Origin: Urophycis tenuis
Taxonomy: Eukaryota; Chordata; Actinopteri; Gadiformes; Phycidae
Assembly: GCA_036785325.1 (NCBI GenBank)
Contig: JAXIVH010000025.1
Location: 1,923,826-1,987,825 of the forward strand
DNA: 64,000 nt
Direction of reading: 5' to 3'
Shown here: one piece after another, positions 1-37,265 of the stretch
Numbering within the stretch: position 1 is the stretch's first letter
Layout: each line of letters begins with the position of its first letter
Position numbers and translations under genes: made by a program
The notes under the pieces: model-generated
What the model was told of the DNA's origin: nothing
The model's input: the letters and a program-made list of their open reading frames with translations, nothing else
Database searches by the model: none

Positions 1-530
1 AATGTATATAGTGATGCATTTTATTCAACAGCTGGTTTCGAGGGCAGATTGCGTCTGGCAGTTGCGGAGCAGTGTCGTAATACTAACAGCATGTAACAAC
101 ATGTAAACAATCAGGAAGCGGGACCAGGAAGTGGCCCCGCGTTGCTTGAACTGAAGGTTAAACTGAACTGTTTTTTGATCGACTACTAAACATTATACTA
201 CACAGGTCTCACGAGATGTCAGATAAGACTCACGGGTCAGAGGCCGGCTGTAGCCCTCCCTAGTGGACAAACGTGGAACAAACATATGGGCCGAAAGTGT
301 GCGTGATCTATGAGGCTTCCTCCTTAAATAGATTAGACTGTACTTTACTGGGCTCCGAATCAAGCTGGTACTCTATTAAGGTAATTGGAACATATGAGTC
401 TGAGCTGACTCAACTATGGGAGGGGGGAAAAAAAGTCTCCCAATTATACAAATGGACTTCATCACTAGGCAGTGGTGAACATCCACTAAAAACAGGGTCA
501 ATAGATAAACGCAACGGTCAAACGTCACCG

Positions 531-541
531 TTTATTTTATT
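531..541 (-). terminator. anxa4: anxa4 polyadenylation signals (overlapping AATAAA)
   Basis: Two overlapping AATAAA hexamers read on the minus strand here, about 160 bases past the anxa4 stop codon at 697-699. Another AATAAA lies at 20-25 and could serve a longer 3' UTR. Which site is used cannot be told from sequence. Confidence 0.5.
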
Positions 542-696
542 TTACGGGAAACACAGTGAAAAAGGTATTTCGTCTATAGGTGAAATGCCAGGGGCCTGTG
601 GACGAATACACAGGAAATCAAAAACGCGTGTAAAAGACATTTTACACGCACACAAAAATTTTGCGGGTAACCAAACAACATGGCCGACGTCGGCGT

Positions 697-7913
<7,217 letters not shown>

Positions 7914-8835
7914 TGTGATGAAAGTGTGGAGTTCCAAACTTGAGAGGGATTCTGCAAGTAAATAAAGAGGCAACTTAATCAAATGTGTGTTCCAGTGAAA
8001 CAACCCTCTGGCTCGCCCGTTGACCTAGTCAAAGCAGGATGCTGACAGAAGTTAATATGCCTTCAAACAGGAAGGTGAGAATGCAGCGTCGGGTTATGGA
8101 GCCCAGGTAATATCTTATGTTTCACGTTTTGCTTTTGTTAACCTTAAGCAATAATTAATGGCATCCTCTTCGGGGAAGGGCTTTCCTCAGTAACGCGTTC
8201 TTTGCTGGAAAGCCTTGACGTTATTCAAGCAGAGAGATAACCGTCAAGGTAGAGCAACAGCTGTACGCACTGGAGTGAGGAGACCTGCTTATGGGTCAAT
8301 GGGTTCACTTGAGAATAATTATAAACGCATATTACAGTGTGCAGACAAGCCGGTGATGCAACACTGTACGGATATAAATGCACGAATCAAGTCTGGATAT
8401 CACGTGACCACTGCCACTACTGAATGAAAAACATGACTTTTAGGTTTACAATGAAAAGCTGTTTTTTCAACCTATAGGAAGAAGGTTGGGATATAGTGTA
8501 TCGATGTTTGGTATGTCAACAGAAGGTAGAGGGATGCTACACGGGTTTTCTTCTGATAATTAGAGGAACATAAACTAAAAGTAAAACAATTCTTCTGATT
8601 GCAAAAATATGACAAAAGCTACATATCATAGCGTTTTCAATGGTAAATATTAATATTATAGCACATTCCATTCAATGAGGGAATTCGTATGAAACGAAAT
8701 ATTTTTGTTTTCAATTCACATCGAGACATCGAGAATAAATGGATCAACCATAGATCAAAAGATAAATCTAGTTGGCAGTTCGTCATTTGCATTTTTCTGT
8801 TGTGTTGATCGTAACTATGCTCATGTTTGCAAAGT

Positions 8836-8900
8836 AGGGTTAGGGTTCGACAGAGACAAGTCAAGTCAAGTCAAGTCAAACCCTAACCCTAACCCTAACC
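8836..8900. repeat. inverted pair of telomere-type repeats
   Basis: Two TTAGGG-type units (8836-8847) are followed by a four-copy CAAGT/TCAAG repeat and then three and a half CCCTAA units (8880-8900), giving a head-to-head arrangement in anxa4 intron 1. Confidence 0.8.
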
Positions 8901-9149
8901 ACATAAATCACATATCTTCAACAACAACAACAACAGCATGGTCCATCGTCTTTTAAACTTTTTCAAAAACAGATTGAAAGAAGAGTTGTGCAATTACAGC
9001 TGTGCAATGATAAGTTGGTGCGGAACTACAGAACTTGGACACGCCCGGCAAATATGTAGTAATAACTCTATGTATAGCCTGCATCGATTTCTCTTTGAGA
9101 AAAACATATCGAAAGATGATCATTCCAAATAATAATAGATTAGGCCTAC

Positions 9150-9260
9150 CTCTTCAGAAGACGGGCAGTCGGACAAAACGTCAGAGGGTTGACGACTGGA
9201 CGAGTGAAAATCCAGGAAACCAATTATATAACCTTTCATTCTGAGGTCCCGCCCCTTGCT
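9150..9260 (-). promoter_or_regulatory. anxa4: anxa4 TATA promoter and non-coding exon 1
   Basis: On the minus strand a TATATAA-type box lies at 9223-9230, with a GC box (GGGCGG) just upstream near 9249-9255. A transcription start about 25-30 bases downstream, near 9195, would give a short untranslated exon ending at a strong donor (exon edge 9150, followed by GTAGGC). It splices to the acceptor at 7951, where the exon 7905-7951 holds the ATG at 7911-7913. Start position is inferred; splice sites are visible. Confidence 0.6.
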
Positions 9261-10209
9261 CGGGCATCCGTCATCTCGAACGCACGCGCAAACAAACACT
9301 ACACACGTGCACGCGCATGCGAACGAAATGCGCTCAGTTCTTCTACAACGAATGACAGGAGGGGCCGCAGCTTCTCGTCGAACTACAAAACCCACAATTC
9401 CTCCTAACGTTAGCAGCAACAGCTAGGATGCTGCGATATTGCTGGTAGCCAAAGACTGCTGGGGTTGCAGAGATGACTAGAATTCCCTTTCTGCTATTTT
9501 GAAGATGTCAGTAGCTCCTATTGAAATACAACTAGACTGCAGTTTTATGGCGATTTCATCCGGAATAATTTAACCAACCAACCAACCAGTCTTCGCAAAT
9601 ACGTTGCCTTACGAAAAAAATACAGTTTTGGTGGTAAATAGAAACAATGAATTAAACCCCCTGGGTAGTTATAAGGCTACCCGAATGTCTTCTTGAAAGA
9701 ACTGACGATGGGAAATAATTCGCGACGTCTTAAAATTTGCAGCACGGACACAAGGCACTCTAAGAAATGATGTTCCGAGGATAACCTGGATAACCTACAC
9801 GAAATGTCATAGCCGTCAGTAGCTAGCGCGGAGCTAGCCTGCTGATGATCAGGGGAGATGGAGAAGGAGCTATCGTTGATAAAGAATCAAGTCTCCCAGG
9901 GATCGCTGCTTTACTAAAGGTGTACTTCAGTTATATAACCACCGGTCTGCCGCTTGTTTACCATAACGCTGGTCAGGCAGATGGACATTTCTCCTGCTAC
10001 ATGTTTGTGGTGCGTGAACATCATATGTGAAGATACGACAACACTACACGTTTCGAATCGAACTGGAGACGTGACGCTTCGGGTGTGTTATTAGGTTATC
10101 CATATATCGGGATTCGGGGCTAATTATTGGGGGAGGTAATATCCAAAGCTGGAAGCAAGAACTGCAATTGTGCAATTTAAAACCATAATATCTGCTATCA
10201 ATCGACACC
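9261..10209. promoter_or_regulatory. shared anxa4/aak1 upstream region and aak1 5' UTR
   Basis: About 950 bases separate the divergent genes anxa4 (minus) and aak1 (plus). The part next to anxa4 is CpG-containing and has the TATA and GC boxes of that gene. No TATA box is evident for aak1, so its start is probably dispersed somewhere after about 9450. No convincing coding exon is seen here. Upstream ATGs occur before the aak1 ATG at 10210. Confidence 0.45.
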
Positions 10210-28491
<18,282 letters not shown>

Positions 28492-28500
<9 letters not shown>

Positions 28501-28905
28501 ACCAAGACCACCCTCCCCCCCCACACACACCACCTGTAGACCACCCCCTGCCTGTAGACCAAGACCCCCCCCCCCCCCCCCCAACATGTAGACCACCCCC
28601 CACCTGTAGACCTAGACCTCCCCAACATGCATGTAGACCACCTCCCCCCACCTGTAGACCTCCCCAACATGCATGCAGACCAAGACCCTGGCAACATGAA
28701 CCCCCCCCCCCCCCACCTGTAGAACCAGACCTCCCCAACATGCATGTAGACCACCCCTCACCTGTAGAATAAGACCCCCTACCCGTAAACCAAGGCCACA
28801 CCCCCCCCAACAAGCTGACCAAGACGTCTTCCCCACCTGCAGACCAAGAACCCCCCCCACCTATAGACCAGAACCCCCCACATGGAGACCAGACCAAGAC
28901 CTCCC
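28492..28905 (+). repeat. C-rich repeat built on the aak1 stop codon
   Basis: About 15 irregular units of CACCTGTAGACCAAGACC plus C runs follow the stop. The first CCTGTAGACC is the last codons and stop of aak1. Confidence 0.85.
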
Positions 28906-31040
28906 TCCTATAGACCAAGTTATCTCCCCCCCTCCCCCTCTCTCCTCTCCCCACAGCTGTACTAACAACTACAGTAGTAACATCTCCACCCCCCCTGGCT
29001 GTCACTACGATCATTCATCATCATAATAATAATAATAACATTAATAATAACAAGAAAACCCCTCGTAGTCAAAGTGATCTCATTCTTCTTCTGTGCTTCT
29101 AACTCCGCTTCCTCCTGCCCTTGCTTCTTCTTCTTCTTCTTCGTCTCCTTCCTCTTCTACTTCTACGACGTCGGTCTCCATTGCGCCCCCCCCCCCCCCC
29201 CCCCCCACGTCTTGCACTTCCTGTCCATCACCCCGGCGGCCATTTTGAGCTCCGTGTTGGCTTCCGTCTCTAGTTAGCAACGTCTTGTGAAACGCAGAAA
29301 ACACAAAACCAAGAGGAAAAAAAAAACACAGAAAAAAAAGAGTGAGCCTGTGCACTAAGTTCACCAAAACAACGCGGCGGCTAACGGGAGCGCGAAGACG
29401 AACCCGGCGCGATGAAGATGAACCGTTTCCTTTTTGAGTGAACTGAAACGATGCAATCTTGTTTTGTTTTTGTTGTTTTGTTTTTCTGTGGCAATGCGTT
29501 GTTTCAACGATAAGACGACGAATCTATTTATCTATTATATAAATGTATCTATCTATTATAGGATATTAGGTATAGTTAGATATCATGTTTATTATTGTCC
29601 TCGTACGCATTGTTTATCCTTGAGTGATTTGCACATCTGAAGGGAAAGGTACGTTAGGTTTGTTTTAACATTTAACGCAACATCATAAAAAAACAACAAC
29701 TAACGTTCGTTGTTTCCCCGAGGGGGAAACTAAACTACCATTTGCTTGCCATTTGTTTACATGGGCTGATTTTACCGCAGCCTTGATGTCTCTGGAGAGG
29801 CAGTGGAAGCCGGGCCACATCGCCACTGGCTGACTCGTACCACATGTGGATTATCCAAAACTTGCGGCCAAAGTTGAGATTCTAAATATCTAATTAGATG
29901 AGGGAAGAGTCTATATAAAAAAATAGTAATAATGTAGTCTGTTGATATCCACCAAGCAGTTCTGAAGGAGAATAGTACTTCTATTTTGAAAGTCATCGAA
30001 AGACATTTCATGTCCACTATTTCAACGTTTTAGTGACGGCGATTGTAGCTTTTTCGAAAAAGGAAAAACAAAAAACAAACAAACAGATCATGTTCCTATC
30101 CGTTTACATCGACCAGTCGGGGGCACGTGTGTTAGGCTGCGGGCTCGGTGATCACGAACTGTGGAGCCGGTCTGGGCTCTAAGTGATCACGAACTGTGGA
30201 GCCGGTCTGGGCTCTGTGATCACGAACTGTGGAGCCGGTCTGGGCTCTGTGATCACGAACTGTGGAGCCGGTCTGGGCTCTGTGATCACGAACCTTCAGC
30301 CGGCTGCGTGAGAGTGCTCTGGACATGCCTTCGTTATTCACTTGAGGCTTAAGATTTAAAAAGTAGAATATTTAACTTCACATCTCTATCCTGTATCTCA
30401 TAGCTCAGTAGAATATCTAACTTAACATCTTTATCCTGTATCATAGATCAATAGAATTCATTCTGCGGCTTACGGTTTACAATATAGTATTTGTTCGTGT
30501 TGCCTCATACGATTATTTTGCTCGGTGACCTGTAAGTTTTAACGAAATTACAAACACTGTTCATTGTTTGTATAGCAATGTGCTGTATTGATAGGAAATG
30601 CATGAAACGCAGATGAAAACAAACAAAAAAAATGACAGAAAACAAAGTACAATTCTAGTAGAAGGATTTCAAAGTGTCTCTGTTGTGCGTGAAGAGAATC
30701 TGGTCCTCAATCCTCAACGCTGATGGAAGAGTGTAGTTGTTTATTTTTTATTGTCACAAGTATTTTTCTGACTTAGTTTTTATCTACTCCGAAACCATTC
30801 ATCGTCGTGCAACATTCCTGTCATTGGTTTACGTCTGCGTTCTGTACATATGTATTTGCAATCGTTGCGGGGCCACGCGATTGGTCCAATTCCTCTGTTT
30901 ATATATCAAGTCATCGTCCACACTGGGTGTCATGAAACTTTACTTGTGGGGTAAAAAAAAAAAGATATATATTCATAGTTTACTGTTAATAAATGTCAAT
31001 ACGATTAGAGTGTTAGAGAATGAATGTATGAAATAAATAT
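28501..31040 (+). other. aak1: aak1 3' UTR with candidate polyA signals
   Basis: No coding exon is seen after the stop at 28498-28500. The first 400 bases are a C-rich degenerate repeat built around the stop codon. AATAAA hexamers occur at 30988-30993 and 31032-31037 and would close a 3' UTR of about 2.5 kb. A four-copy, roughly 33-bp repeat lies at 30147-30296. Extent of the UTR is inferred. Confidence 0.45.
30147..30296. repeat. four-copy 33-bp tandem repeat
   Basis: Units of GTGATCACGAACTGTGG plus AGCCGGTCTGGGCTCT in the presumed aak1 3' UTR. Confidence 0.9.
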
Positions 31041-33951
31041 TAATCTATAATGAAAGAAAAAAAAAGATTTCTTATGTAATTATAATTCAATGATATTGAA
31101 AAACAGATCACGATATATATAGATATATATATAAATATAACATCTCATTCCTCGTGTAGTGGAACTGTGTCGTGGAAACTCCTTCCCAAGCCCCGGTCTG
31201 AATCCACACACCAAACGGTCCCGACGGTAAACTCGCCTGCTAGCCTTTACGTTACCCCTCCGTCAGTTCTATACGTCAAGCTCAATTCACGTTGTTTTAA
31301 CCGACACTTAGCTGCCACGAGTAGTCTTAAAGTCACCCCTCCATTCCTTTCTGTGTACCAAGCTCCAGTCATGTCGTGTTAACCGACACAGAGATAGTCT
31401 TAAAGTCCCCCCCCCCCCCCCCCCCCCCCATCCCATCCTGTATATACAGCGTATTCCATGTTGTATTCATGTTAACTGATGAGGGATTATATTTTTTATC
31501 AAAGCGATGGAAAAAAAACAACAACTAAAAAAGCGCCTGCCTGTTCGCTCCAGTCCACTTGAACCTCCATGTGTCCTGTTTAAAGCGCCGTCCCCCCAAC
31601 CGTAGCTGGACCCTCTGAGACTAGCTGAGTGTGTCCTGTTGTTCAGTGTCCACGCCAGGGGTCAAAGGTGGTGGTGGTGGTGGTGTGGGATATTCCGCTG
31701 ACATGCATTGGTGTAATTGTGTTACGATCCGTGTGTGTGTGTGTGTGTGTGTGCGTGCGTGTATGCACACGCACACGCTTTTGCATGAGTGAGTCGTTGA
31801 GATGTTTGTCGTGTATACGGTAGCCACTACTCATGTTCTGAAACCTCGCTGTGTGTTTTGGATGCAGCTGTGATTATAATTCATTTATTGAAAGCACACC
31901 ACGCCCCCCCCCCCCACACACACACACAGAAATGCACACACACACACACACACACACGCACACCCTAAATTCTTTCTCAGGTAGAACACTTTAATCTGAG
32001 GGTTGCACCAGGAGTGGCTCTGTCTATACCTTGGTTGGTGCGTTCCGTTGCAGACTACACTTTGTGTGGCCGACGTATGAGAGCTCTGTATGTGAGCTCA
32101 CATACAGAGCTCTACCCTGTATGACCTGCGCATTAGAGCTCTATATGTGATGTCCCATACAGACTATACTCTGTAAAATGTACGTCATTCAGCTCAATAT
32201 GTGATGTTACATAAAGACTACTCTGTGTAATATCCCTGGCAATACATATTAAAGCTCTGTGTGTGATGACACAAAGAGACTTTACTCTTTGTAAAGTCTT
32301 TGGCAGTACGTGTTAAAGCGCTACATGTGATGTCGCATACAGACTACACTCGTTATAAAGTCTTGGGCGGTACATATTCAAGCTTTATATGTGATATCAC
32401 ATGCAGTGTTATGCATCAACAGTAGCTAAACACCCCCTTGAAGGACCCAGCCCTACATATGGGAGCCAATGAACATCCAATGGGAGTGTAGAATAGATTT
32501 TTTTTTTGTTTGTTTCTTTGTTTTTTTGTTGTTGTTTTTTTGCATCTGTTCCATCTGCAATAAATTGTGCGAAGCAATGGATGAAATGATTGATCGGCGA
32601 ATGGAATGATTGATCAGTGTTTGTGCTTTTTACCACCAAACTGCAAACTCAAATGTTGCTCCACTCACCTCCATGTGTACCCTGACCCTCACTGGTCTTT
32701 CCCTGTTTGATGCGTCTTTATTTTTTGGTGAGGTGTATTAAATGTGCATTTAAAAAAAAAAAAGAATTGGGTTTTCATGTGATTACTTTCAACCAGACGG
32801 TTATATATATTATTTTTTTTTTTTCTTTGATTAATTAATGAATATACCTTTTTAAACGAGTGGCCTGTTTATTTCTTTGCGATGTTGTTTAGGCGTTAGG
32901 TGTGTTGGAGCTGTGATCAAAGGGAACGCCGCAGTCTTAAGTCCGAGTCCGCGTCATAAGAAGCGTGTTGTTCCTCAGCAATATTTCCTTTTAATGTTAA
33001 AAGAAGTGAACACAAAGCACATATTCCTATTGGTTAGTAACATGCAATCGCCTTCAAAATGTAACAACAATACCATTCAGTCCATAAAACATTTCCTGTG
33101 AATATCTGTCCTCCCTCCATCACAAACAATTACATGTAAATAAACATACATTTATTTACTCAAATGTTTATTCAAAAATAAAAATAAAATACCTAAATGT
33201 CTATCTAAACTTAGTGGACCTATTTTAATTAGATTGATTGCAATTCAAACAAATGAATTGGTAGACTTTTTCAAAATTCACCTAAAATTCAGGCTACAGT
33301 TGTTGTAGCCATTTTCCCAAAGGAAAGGCTAGCTTGTATGATAATCTCATGACATTTGATTATTAATCAAATGTAATTGATAAACTATTATGACCCCCGC
33401 CCCCCCCCCCTCCAAAAAACCCAAACCAAACTATCACTCAGAGTAATTTGCATTAAACTAGTCCAAACCTATGCAGTCCCTGAGCTCTGACCCAATCATC
33501 ACATTAGTTCATCCCTTCATCACATTCAGTCATGATACCCCCCCCCCCCCCCCCATCATCACAGTTGGTCATCCCTCCCATCATCAGATTGTGAGGTTAG
33601 GTTACTTTGTTCCTGAGTTGTTCGGTTTGGAAGCTGTTGAAGACTTCCTCTGAGTTGTTGTAAAATAAGTGTTTGTAAACGTGTGCTCCTGATTCTATTT
33701 TTGTGAGACAACTAAAAGAGTTATAAAAGGATGGCAAATAAAAATACATACGTCAATGTGGCCGCGTGGACTCCTGATTTATCTTTTTTTTTTCAAAGGC
33801 TACAAATCTTCTGTCTTATGAAACGCAAAACAAAATAATCATGAAAGTCTTCATAATGAAAAAGGGGAGTCTTCTTCAATAATCATAAACATTAGTAGAG
33901 CACAGCATCGTGCTTCATCGTCCCGCCTGATGCCTGTCTTGTCTCCTGCAG
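31041..33951. other. intergenic/downstream AT-rich region
   Basis: No exon recognised. It holds homopolymer C runs (about 31408-31429, 33538-33554), short TG/CA repeats (31728-31752, 31915-31956), a degenerate tandem repeat of roughly 58 bp (32050-32400) containing a perfect palindrome at 32080-32113, and several AATAAA hexamers (for example near 33739). It could be an extended aak1 3' UTR or an intron leading to the candidate exon at 33952. Confidence 0.4.
32050..32400. repeat. degenerate 58-bp tandem repeat with a perfect palindrome
   Basis: About six diverged units (GAGCTCTATATGTGATGTC, CATACAGACTA landmarks). The first includes the 34-bp perfect palindrome 32080-32113. Confidence 0.8.
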
Positions 33952-34607
33952 ACCAGCAGAGGGCGTCGGCTCCTCTGCCAGCAGCCGGCAGCGCCGAGCA
34001 GGCTGGAGCGGAGCAGGCTGGGGCGGAGCAGGCTGGAGCGGAGCGCGGTGCGCGCTGCGTGCCTGAGCAGCGCCAACCACGCGGCGCATCTCCCGCAGGA
34101 GAAGAGACACGCCCCCAACCCATACCGAGTAGTAGCGCCGCTCCTCCATCTCCACGCCGACAATCGCCATGGCGACCGAAAGGCCCGGACCCCGCCGACA
34201 CCTCTGATGCCCGCCGCCTCGCGCCTGGGTCCGCGGGCCTCCTCCCTGACGTCTTCCTGCAGGCACCCTTGGGTCCAAAGCCGGACCCCGCTGAGGTTGG
34301 TCCCGCTGTCGAGCAACCGCAGCACCAGGCACCCACCCCCCTGCAAGCCACGCCCCCGCAGTGTGCCCCCTACCCTCAATTATTGGCCACCGCCCCCCGG
34401 TTTCTAATCGATGCTCCGCCCCCTTACCGGCGCTACGTGGCCCCGCATGCGCTCCAGCAGCCAATCGCGGCGCACCGCGTGGTGTCCAGCGTGGGCCAGC
34501 AGGCTGCCATTGGCTCAGTGGCGGTCGGGCCGCTGTACGCCTGGCTGATTGGAGGAGGGGCCCAGGACCCTCCTCTCAGACCAGTTCCTCCCAGGACCCC
34601 CCTCTAA
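33952..34607 (+). CDS. aak1: candidate alternative terminal exon of aak1 (long-isoform tail)
   Basis: An open frame of about 218 codons begins right at a strong acceptor (pyrimidine run then CTGCAG, ending at 33951) and runs to TAA at 34605-34607. Its phase fits: aak1 exons 14 to 19 all end after the first base of a codon, and joining exon 19 here gives Asp-Gln-Gln-Arg in the long open frame. The peptide is Pro/Ala-rich and includes PDVFLQAPLGPK, which resembles the repeated D-V-F-x-x-A-P-F motif of the BMP2K tail; a long AAK1 splice form with an extended clathrin-binding tail is known. The last codons enter a minisatellite (34560 on). Splicing to this exon would skip or replace exon 20. It could also be an unrelated GC-rich open frame. 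Confidence 0.4.
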
Positions 34608-34995
34608 GACCAGATCCTCCCAGGACCCTCCTCTCAGACCAGAACCTCCCAGGACCCCCTCTCAGACCAAATTCTTACAGGACCCCCCTCTCAGACCAGA
34701 TCCTCCCAGGACCCCCCTCTAAGACCAGATCCTCCCAGGACCCCTCTCTCAGACCAGATCCTCCCAGGACCCCCCTCTCAGACCAGATCCTCCCAGGACT
34801 CCCCTCTCAGACCAGATCCTCCCAGGACCCCCCTCTCAGACCAGAACCTCCCAGGACCCCCCTCTCAGACCAGAACCTCCCAGGACCCCCCTCTCAGACC
34901 AGATCCTCCCAGGACCCCCCTCTCAGACCAGAACCTCCCAGGACCCCCCTCTAAGACCAGAACCTCCCAGGACCCCCCTCTCTGACCAGATCCTT
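34560..34995. repeat. 30-bp-class minisatellite
   Basis: About 14 units of CCCAGGACCCCCCTCTCAGA plus CCAGATCCT; overlaps the end of the candidate aak1 exon. Confidence 0.95.
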
Positions 34996-35171
34996 TAGGC
35001 TGGGTTATGCTTAATTTATGCTTCCGTGTTGACGCAACGCTGGGGGGTTTACGGACCCTTTACGTCCCCCTTGCGTCTGCCTGACGTGCACCTCCCAAAA
35101 ATCCTAGACACTTGTCGAGGCAACGCAACACCAACGCAGCGGCTTTGGCTGTGATTGGTCTGCTAACCACA

Positions 35172-35465
35172 TTCTTGGGGCAGCCGTGGCCTACTGGTTA
35201 GGGCTTCCAATTTGTAACCGGAGGGTGGCCGGTTCGAACCCTGACCAGTGCGAACGGCTGAAGTGCCCTTGAGCAAGGCACCTAACCCCTCACTGCTTCC
35301 CGAGCGCCGCTGTTGCAGGCAGCTCACTGCATCGGGTTTAAGTGTGTGCTTCACCTCACTGTGTGCCTCACCATCACTGTGTTCTGAGTGTTTCACTAAT
35401 TCACGATTGGGTTATATGCAGAAGACCAAATTTCCCTCACGGGATCAAATGAGTAATTCTTCTTC
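35172..35465 (+). mobile_element. tRNA-derived SINE, second and longer copy
   Basis: Same family as 26516-26755: GTGGCCTACTGGTTAGGG, GGTTCGAACCCTGACC, and the tail CAAATTTCCCTCACGGGATC, followed by a TTC-rich end. This copy keeps about 60 bases (around 35275-35335) that the nested copy lacks. Confidence 0.8.
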
Positions 35466-35859
35466 TTCTTCTTCGCTGGAGATTGCTTTTCGGGTTTCCA
35501 CTCGTAAACACCGCCACAGTGTGATAAATGCTTCGACTGATTGACGACAACATATATATAACTTTTGCCTTCATTTCTGTAAACTTTTTTTTACTCCCTA
35601 GTAATCCGTATGTAATGACCAGAATGGTCATTCTGGTTGCCCTCTCTACCGGTGTGGCATTGAATTGCATTTCGACACGTAAACCCCACGCAGAACCATC
35701 ACGGTCTAATGACTGTGTCTAAGCAACTGCGTGGCCATTGTGTGATCACTACGTGATCACTACGCGGAACCATAACTCAGCCTTTACAGGACCCCCCTCT
35801 GAAATACCCTGACTGCACCTGACTCACACACCCTGGGTTTGATGAAGATGAAGATGAGT

Positions 35860-36005
35860 AGTAATGAAAGTAAGTAGCAAGTGACGGTACATGTGATGGG
35901 TTAGCCGTACTGTCCAGTCCATCTACAGGTAGGTTGTACACTCTGGGCATTGAACCCAGGACCTGTCGCAGTCCCAACACCCTAACCTCCCTGGACCTCA
36001 TTTGT
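35860..36005 (-). mobile_element. possible tRNA-like SINE fragment
   Basis: Minus strand reads GGTTAGGGTGTTGGGACTGC and GGGTTCAATGCCCAGAGT, resembling tRNA box A and box B spacing. Ends not defined. Confidence 0.35.
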
Positions 36006-36432
36006 AAATCCAGAGGAAGCAAATGCAAGCAGACATTCAGGATGTTTCTGTGTCTCGAAATGACTTAAAAATGAGGGAAGCAACATAGAGCTGAAGGTAA
36101 ATCGACAGTATTATTTTAATTAGTTCTTACTAAATAATTTAATTTAATACTTACTAATGAGCTAATACTAATGGTACTATCTCTATATCTCTCACTTGAC
36201 TATTATTGCTATTATCCAGATATTTTGATGCTGTGAGTATGAGGTTTGGTTATTCTTCATACTCACAATGTGGCCTAATGTATCTATATTGTTTATTATT
36301 ACAATCTAGTGATTTATTTTATACTATGTGACTCATTACCATGTAAAAGTATTATTTTGATTATACTTCGTTTATACCTCATAATGTGGACTGATCAATA
36401 TGTTGATCAATAGATATAGATATTGAAGTGAA

Positions 36433-36484
36433 GTTGGGAAATTTGGTTTTATCACATCTATGTGATAAAACCAAATTTCCCAAC
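36433..36484. repeat. perfect 24-bp inverted repeat with 4-base loop
   Basis: Left arm 36433-36456 (GTTGGGAAATTTGG and on) is the exact reverse complement of the right arm 36461-36484, with loop TCTA. Confidence 0.95.
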
Positions 36485-37161
36485 TAAAACAGGATAAGGG
36501 ACAATAGAAATTTAGCTTTTATTCAAAGTACAAAATATTCATTTTTTACACTTTCTTTTTTACTTTTTTGGTATACATATATATACCTCATTAAACACAT
36601 TTGTACATCAAAATCAGGTCCAGAGTTTTCATTTGACTTTTGAAAGCTCTTCTAGAGTGACGCAGGGAACGGCGCCTTCCATTTAGCCCTCGAAGGAGGT
36701 TCAAGAAATGAAAACATCTGGGATACAACTCTCCTCCTGCGGTGCACATCACAGGCTGGCTTGAAGAAGTAAGGCCACTCAAGTGTCTTTTTATTTGCCT
36801 GACCACTGAATTTGAAGTGAGTCGCTCTTTATAGGTAAAGGAATGCCATTGTTTGCACACCCTATAAAACACAGTTAAAAAGCATTTTAAAAGTATTTCC
36901 CCTTCATGCCTGCTTGATCCTTTCAAAAGCTTGAGATTTTTTGAGACTTAACTCTTAAAGTAAACAATTTAACCGATCACATTTCTGCTGGTTTAGTTTC
37001 TAATAAAACCCTTATTTTTTAGTCCTAAGCTATTTGGCAACACACACCGTGCATGAAACAAAGGTGTACAAACAACAAAGAAGTGACGTCATTATAGCGT
37101 CAAGTTGTCTCGTGCTTCCAGGTGATGGCGGCCCATCCTCCCCGCATGCCGCGTGGTCGTG

Positions 37162-37265
37162 AGCGCACACTTCACGTTCACTTTACCTTTCACGCGCATG
37201 CTTCACGTTCACTTCACCCTTCACGCGCACGCTTCACGTTCACTTTACCGTTCACGCGCAAGACC
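37162..37265. repeat. short tandem repeat of TTCACGTTCACTT units
   Basis: About four units of 25-28 bp (CTTCACGTTCACTTTACC, TTCACGCGCA) in intergenic DNA. Confidence 0.8.

Noticed and set aside
33851..34464. Minus-strand open frames of 154-190 codons
   Set aside because: Shadows of the GC-rich plus-strand candidate exon; no splice context.
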